5,065 nucleotides of DNA from Campylobacterales bacterium (GTDB taxonomy: Bacteria > Campylobacterota > Campylobacteria > Campylobacterales > Sulfurovaceae): contig JACXUN010000126.1 in assembly GCA_014763905.1 (NCBI GenBank), forward strand, positions 1 through 5,065. The letters run 5' to 3'. The translations under genes and the position numbers were made by a program. Below the pieces are notes generated by a model. The model did not search any database and was not told where the DNA came from. It was given only the letters and a program-made list of their open reading frames with translations. Position 1 is the first letter of the stretch, and each line of letters starts with the position of its first letter. Below are positions 1 through 4,959 of this stretch, one piece after another.

Positions 1-153
1 TATCGACTCGGGAATATCTGCCGTCACAAAGATAAAATCATACAGCTTTGCCATTGGAGCATAGACACGCTGCTCAAGATTGATCTTTTTGACATGACAA
101 AGCGGGGCATCAGCAAACTGATCGACCATTTGCGTATAAAAAGATTCATCGAA
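1..153 (-). pseudogene. 5'-truncated or broken protein-coding fragment, function unknown
   Basis: The minus strand is open for 51 codons from 153 to the window edge and reads like a normal soluble protein: an acidic/amphipathic start (DESFYTQMVDQF) and a hydrophobic strand segment (LYDFIFVTADIP) resembling a Rossmann-fold strand. An in-frame TGA lies immediately upstream (+ positions 154-156). The first ATG (127-129) has no Shine-Dalgarno in front of it, and the DNA beyond 154 becomes AT-rich and non-coding. I therefore read this as a gene whose beginning has been lost, with the rest continuing left of the window. I considered a methyltransferase or spermidine synthase-like protein from the YDFIF strand, but the match is too weak to name. 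The plus strand is also open here in frame 1 (to TAG 160-162), but its translation looks less protein-like. Confidence 0.4.
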
Positions 154-183
154 TCAGTCTAGCAGAAATTATAAAGTTATTAT

Positions 184-191
184 TGTATAAT
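184..191 (+). promoter_or_regulatory. Putative -10 region of the nrdB promoter
   Basis: TG followed directly by a perfect TATAAT hexamer (186-191) lies in an AT-rich stretch about 90 bp before nrdB. No good -35 box is visible 17 bp upstream (around 163-168, cagaaa), which is common in Campylobacterota sigma-70 promoters, where the -10 dominates. Transcription would start near 198, so the leader would include the whole palindrome at 215-260. This is a motif match only. Confidence 0.4.
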
Positions 192-214
192 CATTTTTTA
201 GATACAACACATAT

Positions 215-260
215 TATTAACCTGAGTTCGACGGAGTATTCCGTCGAACTCAGGTTAATA
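215..260. repeat. Perfect palindrome with 21-bp arms (joined ends of a dispersed repeat)
   Basis: Positions 215-235 and 240-260 are exact reverse complements, separated by GTAT. Each arm contains AACCTGAGTTCGACGGA. The left copy with its flank (211-235, 25 nt) is repeated exactly at 4960-4984. The right arm plus adjoining bases (237-260, 24 nt) matches the reverse complement of 4964-4987. It therefore looks like two inverted ends of the longer element at 4960 joined with almost no interior. Placed between the putative promoter and the nrdB Shine-Dalgarno (269-274), it would fold as a very stable stem in the nrdB 5' leader. No T-run follows, so it is not a standard intrinsic terminator. Confidence 0.85.
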
Positions 261-282
261 TGTTACATAGGAAGTCGAGAGA

Positions 283-1302
283 ATGGATAGAAAGAAAATA
301 TATAACCCCGAATCAAAGGAAAAGACCTCAGAACGTAAGATTTTCGGCGGTGATCCAACCGGAATTTTTGAACTTAACGATATAAAATATCAGTGGGCAT
401 ACAACCTATGGGAGGTGATGCTGAACAACACGTGGTTCCCCAAAGAGGTCGATATGACCAAAGATGTAAGCGATTATAAACGTCTCACCGATTCGGAAAA
501 AACTGCATATGATAAAGTATTGGCACAACTGATCTTTATGGACTCGCTTCAGACCAATAACCTCATCGATAACATCAACCCGTTTATCACCTCACCGGAG
601 ATCAACCTCATTTTGGTTCGTCAATCGTTTGAAGAGGCGTTGCATTCACAAAGCTATGCCGTCATGGTAGACTCCATCTCTCAAAACAGCGATGAGATTT
701 ATCAACTCTGGAGGCGGGACATGATGCTCAAAACCAAAAACGATGCTATCGCCCGAGTCTATAATAAACTGAGCAAAGAGCCAACCGATGAAAATATCGT
801 CAAAGCGATGTTCGCCAATCAAATCTTGGAGGGTATCTACTTCTATAGCGGATTTACCTATCTCTATACCTTGGCACGTGCCGGGAAGATGTTGGGATCA
901 GCTCAGATGATTCGATTTATCCAACGCGATGAGGTGACCCATCTGATTCTCTTCAAAAATATGATCAAAGCGACGAGAAAAGAGCGTCCAGAACTCTTTA
1001 CACAGCAGCTATTGGATGAGGTCTATGAGATGTTTAAAGAAGCGGTTAAACTGGAAAGTGCTTGGGGAAAATATATTACTCAGGGACAAATCTTGGGATT
1101 GACGGACGGTATTATCGAACAGTACATTCAATATCTTGCCGATGAACGTCTCAAAGCGGTAGGGTTACAACCACTCTATAATGCAACCCATCCGATTAAA
1201 TGGGTCGATAATTTCTCGAAATTTAATGACCAAAAGACCAATTTCTTTGAAGGAAATGTTACTAACTACTCTAAAGGTAGTCTTAATTTTGATGATTTTT
1301 AG
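283..1302 (+). CDS. nrdB: Ribonucleoside-diphosphate reductase, class Ia, beta subunit
   Basis: This is the small (R2) subunit of aerobic ribonucleotide reductase. It carries the diiron-tyrosyl radical that the NrdA large subunit uses to make deoxyribonucleotides, in the cytoplasm. The protein has 339 aa, and the N-terminal [10 protein letters not shown] plus [10 protein letters not shown] match the Campylobacterota type. The metal ligands align with E. coli R2: Asp87, Glu118, His121, Glu183, Glu217 and His220, with the 34-residue Glu183-Glu217 spacing kept. The radical tyrosine is Tyr125 in HSQSY. The acidic/aromatic tail (NFDDF) is the expected NrdA-docking end. The ATG has AGGAAG at 269-274, 8 nt upstream. 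No nrdA is adjacent; in Campylobacter jejuni the two genes are likewise separate. The gene appears intact. A strong palindrome stands directly before its ribosome binding site. The next gene lies in the same frame after the TAG. Confidence 0.97.
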   Translation: MDRKKIYNPESKEKTSERKIFGGDPTGIFELNDIKYQWAYNLWEVMLNNTWFPKEVDMTKDVSDYKRLTDSEKTAYDKVLAQLIFMDSLQTNNLIDNINPFITSPEINLILVRQSFEEALHSQSYAVMVDSISQNSDEIYQLWRRDMMLKTKNDAIARVYNKLSKEPTDENIVKAMFANQILEGIYFYSGFTYLYTLARAGKMLGSAQMIRFIQRDEVTHLILFKNMIKATRKERPELFTQQLLDEVYEMFKEAVKLESAWGKYITQGQILGLTDGIIEQYIQYLADERLKAVGLQPLYNATHPIKWVDNFSKFNDQKTNFFEGNVTNYSKGSLNFDDF

Positions 1303-1314
1303 GAGTCAACAATA
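1301..1314 (+). promoter_or_regulatory. Shine-Dalgarno and probable ATA start of the hydrolase gene
   Basis: AGGAG (1301-1305) overlaps the nrdB stop codon and is followed after 6 nt (TCAACA) by ATA at 1312-1314, in frame with the hydrolase. Starting here gives (M)TPQPYAITLLQMKT, which restores the first beta strand of the nitrilase fold. No ATG, GTG or TTG occurs in frame between the TAG and 1348, and the ATG at 1348 has no Shine-Dalgarno. Spacing and strength of the site fit initiation at 1312. The alternatives are a sequencing error or mutation (ATG to ATA), or stop-codon readthrough. Confidence 0.55.
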
Positions 1315-1347
1315 ACACCGCAACCTTATGCGATCACGCTTTTACAG

Positions 1348-2037
1348 ATGAAAACAGTCGCATCGTATGAAAAAAACTTAACACAACTCATATCTTATAT
1401 CCAAGCCGCTTCGGATCAGCAGCTCATTGTAGCTCCCGAAGTGTGCCTCACCGGTTTCGATTATGAACATTTTGATCAAGCCGCCAATTTTTACCTCGAA
1501 GCCATTACCCGTCTCAAACCGCTCATAGATAATCAAATCTTGATACTGACACTGGTCAAATCCGAAGATGACAAAATCGTCAATCAAGCCGTCGTCATCC
1601 ACAACAATCGAGTGGTTCACCGTCAAAATAAGTACAAACTTTTCAAACTCGGCAATGAGCAGAAATATTTTGATGCCGGTGATGCCGAAGCGATCAAGCC
1701 ATTTCGTATCGACGGTATCACCTATGGACTGCTGGTCTGTTTTGAACTGCGGTTTAAAACACTCTGGAAGCAGCTGGAGGGGGTCGATATCGTTATTATC
1801 CCTGCGATGTGGGGCAAAACCCGTAAACAACACCTAGAGATACTTTCTCAGGCGTTAGCCATTATGAATCAATGTTTTGTCGTCGTGTGCGACTCTGCCA
1901 ACGATGATATGGCAAAAGGCTCCGCCGTGATCCACCCATGGGGAGAGGTTTATATCAATGATGATGCCGAAGTGATTCAGCATACCATCGATCTCAAAGA
2001 GGTTAAAAAAGTCAGACGGCTTATCAATATGCACTAA
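1348..2037 (+). CDS. Carbon-nitrogen hydrolase (nitrilase superfamily), true start probably upstream at 1312
   Basis: This is a predicted cytoplasmic amidase/omega-amidase-like enzyme hydrolysing a C-N bond; the substrate is unknown. Numbering from the ATG at 1348, the Glu-Lys-Cys triad is complete: Glu31 (APEVCLTGF), Lys95 (NKYKLF) and Cys131 (LLVCFELRF, compare the family's CYDLRFPEL). Further family marks are IPAMWG at 152-157, the QALAIMNQCFVVV helix/strand, and GSAVIHPWGE at 191-200. The ATG given is the first canonical start, but it cuts into the first conserved strand: the upstream in-frame codons read YAITLLQ and are clearly part of the fold. A start at ATA 1312 with AGGAG six bases ahead gives 241 aa, close to a normal family length. 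The gene follows nrdB by 9 bp (to 1312) in the same frame, so it is probably cotranscribed and coupled. No metabolic neighbour reveals the substrate. Confidence 0.9.
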   Translation: MKTVASYEKNLTQLISYIQAASDQQLIVAPEVCLTGFDYEHFDQAANFYLEAITRLKPLIDNQILILTLVKSEDDKIVNQAVVIHNNRVVHRQNKYKLFKLGNEQKYFDAGDAEAIKPFRIDGITYGLLVCFELRFKTLWKQLEGVDIVIIPAMWGKTRKQHLEILSQALAIMNQCFVVVCDSANDDMAKGSAVIHPWGEVYINDDAEVIQHTIDLKEVKKVRRLINMH

Positions 2038-2040
2038 ATC

Positions 2041-2096
2041 TTAGGAAACGGAGACTTCAGTCCCCAAAAAGCCAAGCTAAAGCTTTCGTTTCCTAA
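2041..2096. repeat. Branched hairpin element between convergent genes
   Basis: TTAGGAAACG (2041-2050) and CGTTTCCTAA (2087-2096) are exact reverse complements enclosing two smaller hairpins: GGAGAC/GTCCCC (2050-2064, one mismatch, loop TTCA) and AAGC/GCTT (2074-2085, loop TAAA). The whole can fold as a three-way junction on either strand. It fills the gap between the hydrolase stop (2037) and the arsB stop, whose TAG (2093-2095) lies in the right arm. No T-run follows the outer stem on either strand, so it is not a classic intrinsic terminator, though it may end transcription or block exonucleases from both sides. The form is that of an intergenic palindromic repeat; only one copy is in this window. 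Confidence 0.6.
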
Positions 2097-3343
2097 AGAC
2101 TCAACAGCACTACCAACAATACCGGTGGTGTCACCATCAATCCAAACTTCGTATACTCCCAAAACCCGATTTTAACCCCTTTATTGGCTAAGACATGTAG
2201 CCACAGCAGCGTTGCCAATGAACCAAATGGAGTCATCTTTGGTCCCAAGTTACAACCGATAATATTGGCATAAGCCAAAGCTTGATTACCCACATCGGCT
2301 AAGGCGATATCCATGATCATCACCGTCGGCATATTATTCATAATAGCACTGAGAAAAGCCGCGATAAATCCTGTACCGACAACCGCAATTGTATCGTCGC
2401 GGCTTGCCAAATCGTGGAGTACCACCGACAGATAGTCGGTCAATCCGGCATTTTTGAGTCCATAGACGACGATATAGAGTCCGATACTAAACCACACCAC
2501 CTGCCACGGAGCGGTTTTGACGGTGAGCCATGCGTTGGCACTTTTGAAATAGGCAGCAATCGCTAAAAAAACCAATGCCCCTCCCAAAGCAAAGAGACTA
2601 ATCGGCAACTGATAGGCGTCTCCGATAAAGTAAGCTAATAACAATAATCCCAGAAATAGCCAACTAAATTTAAACAACATCTTGTTTTTGAGTACACTGT
2701 CGGCATCTTTTAAGAGATCGATATCCACCTGTTTTGGGATATCTTTACGTAAAATAATCCACAAGAAAACAATAGAGATCACCGTACTAACAATATAAGG
2801 AACCATCATCGTTACCATATACTCCACAAAGCCGATATTAAAATAGTTCGCCGTCACAATATTGGTCAAGTTGGAGAATACAAACGGTAAGGAGGCACTG
2901 TCACTAATAAATCCTCCAGCCAACAAAAAAGCCAAAATGGTTTTGGCATTGAGTTTAAGCAGCCGCATCTTGGCTAAGAGAATCGGGGTCAAGATCAGCG
3001 CCGCTCCGTCATTGGCAAAGAGAGCCGAGACAAAACTTCCAAGTGACAAGGCATAGACAAACATCAGATGTCCATTGCCACCGGAGAACTTTGCCATCTT
3101 GATCGCACACCACTCAAAGAAACCGATCTCATCTAGTACCATTGAGAGGATAATAATCCCGATAAACGCCAATGTCGCATCCCAGACAATCTCGGTCACC
3201 ACGACTACATCACTGAGACTCACCACACCCAACGCTAACGCAGCCAATGCTCCCGCAACCGCTGAAGTTCCGATCTGCAAGCCTTTCGGCTGCCAAATGA
3301 CTAAAAGCAGTGTGATGATAAAAATGGTACCGGCTAACAGCAT
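2093..3343 (-). CDS. arsB: Arsenite/antimonite efflux permease ArsB
   Basis: This inner-membrane carrier exports arsenite (and antimonite) using the proton motive force. The start at 3343 gives 416 aa beginning MLLAGTIFIITLLLVIWQPKG, close to the E. coli ArsB start and length (429 aa). Family stretches are FANDGAALILTP (109-120), the SNLTNIV segment (157-163), FRKDIP-like LRKDIP (198-203) opening the large cytoplasmic loop (about 200-226), APWQVVWFSIGLYIVVYGL (278-296), MNNMPT (335-340) and LGPKMTPFGSLATLLWLH (366-383). About 12 membrane segments are expected. The frame is open upstream to 3487, but that part is the arsC gene in another frame and is not ArsB-like. The start lies inside arsC (10-bp overlap, ATGCTGTTAG) with no clear Shine-Dalgarno, so translation is probably coupled to arsC. 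No arsA is present, so it likely works without an ATPase. Confidence 0.96.
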   Translation of the reverse strand: MLLAGTIFIITLLLVIWQPKGLQIGTSAVAGALAALALGVVSLSDVVVVTEIVWDATLAFIGIIILSMVLDEIGFFEWCAIKMAKFSGGNGHLMFVYALSLGSFVSALFANDGAALILTPILLAKMRLLKLNAKTILAFLLAGGFISDSASLPFVFSNLTNIVTANYFNIGFVEYMVTMMVPYIVSTVISIVFLWIILRKDIPKQVDIDLLKDADSVLKNKMLFKFSWLFLGLLLLAYFIGDAYQLPISLFALGGALVFLAIAAYFKSANAWLTVKTAPWQVVWFSIGLYIVVYGLKNAGLTDYLSVVLHDLASRDDTIAVVGTGFIAAFLSAIMNNMPTVMIMDIALADVGNQALAYANIIGCNLGPKMTPFGSLATLLWLHVLANKGVKIGFWEYTKFGLMVTPPVLLVVLLSL

Positions 3344-4008
3344 GGTTTGTTCAGTACTTTGGATTTGGCTAAGGCAGCTTCGATCTCCTCTTTTTGAATC
3401 TCTCCAGTAAGGTTGAGCTCTACTTTGCCGTCTTTGCCTGCTACTTGCATGTTTTTGATCTTCTGCTTGGTCGCATCGCCCATACATTCACACTGCCCGG
3501 TTTGACAGTTCTGCACCATAGAGACAATCTGCTGTTTTTCCACCGCTCCGGTAAAACTGATCTTGACACCAGTATCGGTTTTAAACACATTTTTTTGCAT
3601 CGGTTGCTCCTTGAGTTTGGTTTGCACAGCCGGTAAAAGCTTCTCTTTGATCTCTTGATAGGCTCTTTCAAAAGCAGCATACTCCTTACCGTCCGGGTCT
3701 TCAAACCCCACATGAATCACCGGAGTCGATTTAGGAAACATCGGGCAGCTCTCTTTGGCATGATCACACACCGTCACCACCAGATCGAAATCGATATCGA
3801 TCACCTCATCCAGTATCTTAGAGTAATAGGTATCATTCCAATCCCCATGGGCTTCAAGTACCTTTTTGGCATTGGGATTAACCCGTCCGCTGGGTGCTAC
3901 GCCTGAACTGTAAGCGGTTACCCCCTCTAAATGACTATTGATCAATGCCTCGCCGATAATGCTTCGGCAGCTGTTTCCGGTACATAAAATCAAAACTTTT
4001 TTATCCAT
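3334..4008 (-). CDS. arsC: Thioredoxin-type arsenate reductase ArsC with extra C-terminal Cys-rich duplicated domain
   Basis: Residues 1-133 form a low-molecular-weight phosphatase-fold arsenate reductase of the S. aureus/B. subtilis type, converting arsenate to arsenite with thioredoxin. The P-loop is CTGNSCRS with nucleophile Cys9. The relay cysteines are Cys81 and Cys88 (VVTVCDHAKESCP), and the likely general acid is Asp104 in FEDPDGKE. At 224 aa it exceeds the usual ~130-140 aa. Residues 137-224 are an added domain made of two similar halves (VKISFTGAVEKQQI at 148-161 and VELNLTGEIQKEEI at 196-209) joined by a segment with Cys168, Cys173 and Cys175. It ends in vicinal Cys223-Cys224. I do not recognise this domain; an arsenite-holding role is inference. 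The ATG at 4008 has AGGAAAAG just upstream. arsB overlaps its 3' end, and an ArsR-type operator lies 22 bp before it. Confidence 0.93.
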   Translation of the reverse strand: MDKKVLILCTGNSCRSIIGEALINSHLEGVTAYSSGVAPSGRVNPNAKKVLEAHGDWNDTYYSKILDEVIDIDFDLVVTVCDHAKESCPMFPKSTPVIHVGFEDPDGKEYAAFERAYQEIKEKLLPAVQTKLKEQPMQKNVFKTDTGVKISFTGAVEKQQIVSMVQNCQTGQCECMGDATKQKIKNMQVAGKDGKVELNLTGEIQKEEIEAALAKSKVLNKPCC

Positions 4009-4030
4009 AACTTTTCCTCACATAAAACTT

Positions 4031-4054
4031 ATATATCAAGATATATTGATATAT
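4031..4054. promoter_or_regulatory. ArsR-family operator before arsC
   Basis: ATATATCAA (4031-4039), six bases, then TTGATATAT (4046-4054) form a perfect 9-bp-arm inverted repeat. The ATCAA-N6-TTGAT core is of the type bound by ArsR/SmtB repressors. It overlaps the end of the putative -10 box (4053-4058) and would cover the transcription start of arsC-arsB, so a bound repressor would block RNA polymerase. It sits downstream of arsR and upstream of arsC, implying that arsCB has its own regulated promoter. Confidence 0.75.
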
Positions 4055-4058
4055 TATA
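4053..4058 (-). promoter_or_regulatory. Putative -10 box of the arsCB promoter
   Basis: The minus strand reads ATG-TATAAT at 4061-4053, a perfect TATAAT with an adjoining TG, 45 bp before the arsC start. The -35 region (about 4074-4081) shows no good TTGACA match. Its overlap with the operator palindrome supports it as the regulated arsCB promoter. Confidence 0.5.
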
Positions 4059-4073
4059 CATCTTTAACCTTGA

Positions 4074-4289
4074 TTAACGTTGACATCCGCTCTGAAGCGG
4101 TGGCAAATCCAACTCCAAACAAGCAATCTCTTGGAGAATCTTAAGATGACGGGAAATATGCGACTGGATCATATCAAACGAGGCTTCGATGTCGCAGACA
4201 CACACCTCACCGTTTATATCGATAAAACGGAGAATTTTGACTCGGGTTTCGTCGTTGATGGCACTGATGGTTTTTAGGAAAATGTCCAA
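4074..4289 (-). CDS. arsR: ArsR-family metalloregulator, C-terminally truncated
   Basis: The protein is an arsenite-sensing repressor by family. The start is TTG at 4289 (upstream AAGG about 9 nt away; an in-frame TAA lies four codons before it), giving DIFLKTISAINDETRVKIL, a standard ArsR beginning. Cys30 and Cys32 in EVCVCD correspond to the CVC of E. coli ArsR; the third cysteine (Cys37 in CVCDLC) is absent. The recognition helix region SHISRHLKIL (43-52) is intact. From about residue 55 the sequence (IACLELDLPPLQSGCQR) no longer resembles ArsR: the DNA-binding wing (normally R..G.WV.Y.L) and the last helix are missing. At 71 aa it is shorter than the usual ~90-120 aa, and too little DNA remains before the operator to encode the missing part even with a frameshift. 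It may be impaired, so a pseudogene call is also defensible. Confidence 0.75.
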   Translation of the reverse strand: MDIFLKTISAINDETRVKILRFIDINGEVCVCDIEASFDMIQSHISRHLKILQEIACLELDLPPLQSGCQR

Positions 4290-4341
4290 GAAGTAACCTT
4301 AATTATAAAAATTTGCTATTTACAAAGAAAAATGTAGTGTC

Positions 4342-4393
4342 TCTCTTTTAGCGATACTTATTATAGCTAAAAGAGATAGGATAAAAATCCTAT
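4342..4393 (-). terminator. Tandem hairpins after the DUF937 gene, before arsR
   Basis: There are two perfect inverted repeats: 4342-4352/4366-4376 (TCTCTTTTAGC and GCTAAAAGAGA, 13-nt loop) and 4376-4382/4387-4393 (ATAGGAT and ATCCTAT, loop AAAA). The second overlaps the stop codon of the minus-strand DUF937 gene. On the minus strand the larger stem is followed some bases later by TTTTT, so termination of the DUF937 transcript is plausible but not textbook. It occupies the 100-bp gap between the two minus-strand genes. Confidence 0.5.
4360..4365 (-). promoter_or_regulatory. Possible -10 box for arsR inside the hairpin loop
   Basis: The minus strand shows a perfect TATAAT at 4365-4360, within the loop of the larger hairpin, about 70 bp before the arsR TTG start. 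The -35 region (4383-4388, ATTTTT) is poor. In DNA this AT-rich site could serve as the arsR promoter just after the upstream gene ends. I see no perfect ATCAA-N6-TTGAT operator near it. Confidence 0.25.
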
Positions 4394-4944
4394 TTGAAGA
4401 TAAACTTAGCCGCCATTCCCATTACATCATCAATCATCGATCCATCATGATCTTGATCGATAAAGCTGGCTAAAATAGAGTCAAGTCCGGTGCTTCGTTG
4501 TTGATTTTGGAACTCGTTGACAGTCGAAGCAGTCTGTTTGGTTAAGGCACCGATGATCATAGGAGCCAACATCGGAAGAATCGATTTAATAACCGCACTG
4601 CTGATCCCGGTCTCTTGCTCGACATGACTGGCAACCTCTCTGGAGTTCTCTTTAGAACCGGTCAAGTTGGCAAGAATATCATTTCCCATCTCGATGAAGC
4701 CTTTGTCTGACATATTTACACTGTCCGGTTTGTCCAGCATATCAGCATATTTGGTATCTTCGATCTGCTTTAGCAATCCGCCTGAATCTTTGTCACTCTG
4801 TAGGTTGCTTTTGGCTCCACCCATTAAAATCGGAGCCAATTTTCCAATGATAGAACCCGCATCACTCGTGTCTATCCCTACTTGTTTGGCAATCGAATTT
4901 ACAATTGCCGGGTTACTCACGATCATATCAATCAATCCAGCCAT
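4390..4944 (-). CDS. DUF937 family protein with internal duplication and EF-hand-like loop
   Basis: This 184-aa protein belongs to the DUF937 family; its function is unknown. There is no signal peptide or clear membrane helix, so it is probably cytoplasmic. Two similar blocks are visible: residues 15-47 (VNSIAKQVGI, ending LAPILMGGAKSN) and 104-137 (VASHVEQETGI, ending LAPMIIGALTKQ), each a helix pair. The C-terminus has DQDHDGSMIDDV at 163-174, an EF-hand-like D-x-D-x-D-G loop followed by GMAAKFIF, the usual DUF937 ending. It may bind calcium, but position 12 of the loop is Val rather than Glu/Asp, so this is uncertain. The ATG at 4944 has AGGAG a few bases upstream. The repeat element at 4960 begins right behind this site, so its promoter must lie within or beyond the repeat. 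I see no functional link to the neighbouring ars genes. Confidence 0.88.
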   Translation of the reverse strand: MAGLIDMIVSNPAIVNSIAKQVGIDTSDAGSIIGKLAPILMGGAKSNLQSDKDSGGLLKQIEDTKYADMLDKPDSVNMSDKGFIEMGNDILANLTGSKENSREVASHVEQETGISSAVIKSILPMLAPMIIGALTKQTASTVNEFQNQQRSTGLDSILASFIDQDHDGSMIDDVMGMAAKFIFK

Positions 4945-4959
4945 CTATTCTCCTTTTTT

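Noticed and set aside
201..225. Possible NrdR box (ACACATAT) before nrdB
   Set aside because: Only the first half resembles the ACACTATATATTGTGT-type consensus; the second half does not fit and falls in the repeat, so I do not call it.
1378..1833. Minus-strand 151-codon open frame opposite the hydrolase
   Set aside because: The plus strand encodes a hydrolase with an intact catalytic triad; the antisense frame shows no recognisable protein.
3075..3410. Plus-strand open frames opposite arsB, arsC and arsR (also 2862-3056, 3394-3636, 3655-3906, 3938-4144)
   Set aside because: They are antisense to clearly conserved genes, have no family resemblance and no convincing ribosome binding sites.
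3344..3487. N-terminal extension of the arsB frame up to an ATG at 3487
   Set aside because: The 48 extra residues are highly charged and unlike any ArsB; the DNA is the arsC 3' end in its own frame. The start at 3343 matches the known ArsB N-terminus.
4080..4085. TTGACA on the plus strand as a -35 box
   Set aside because: There is no TATAAT-like hexamer about 17 bp downstream and no plus-strand gene follows; it lies in the arsR coding region.
4087..4100. Small hairpin CCGCT-CTGA-AGCGG near the arsR 3' end, as an arsR terminator
   Set aside because: The stem is only 5 bp, has no T-run on the minus strand after it, and lies within the arsR reading frame.
4312..4326. TTTG-N7-CAAA near arsR as a second ArsR operator
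   Set aside because: The arms are only 4 bp, the spacing differs and the ATCAA core is missing, unlike the perfect operator at 4031-4054.
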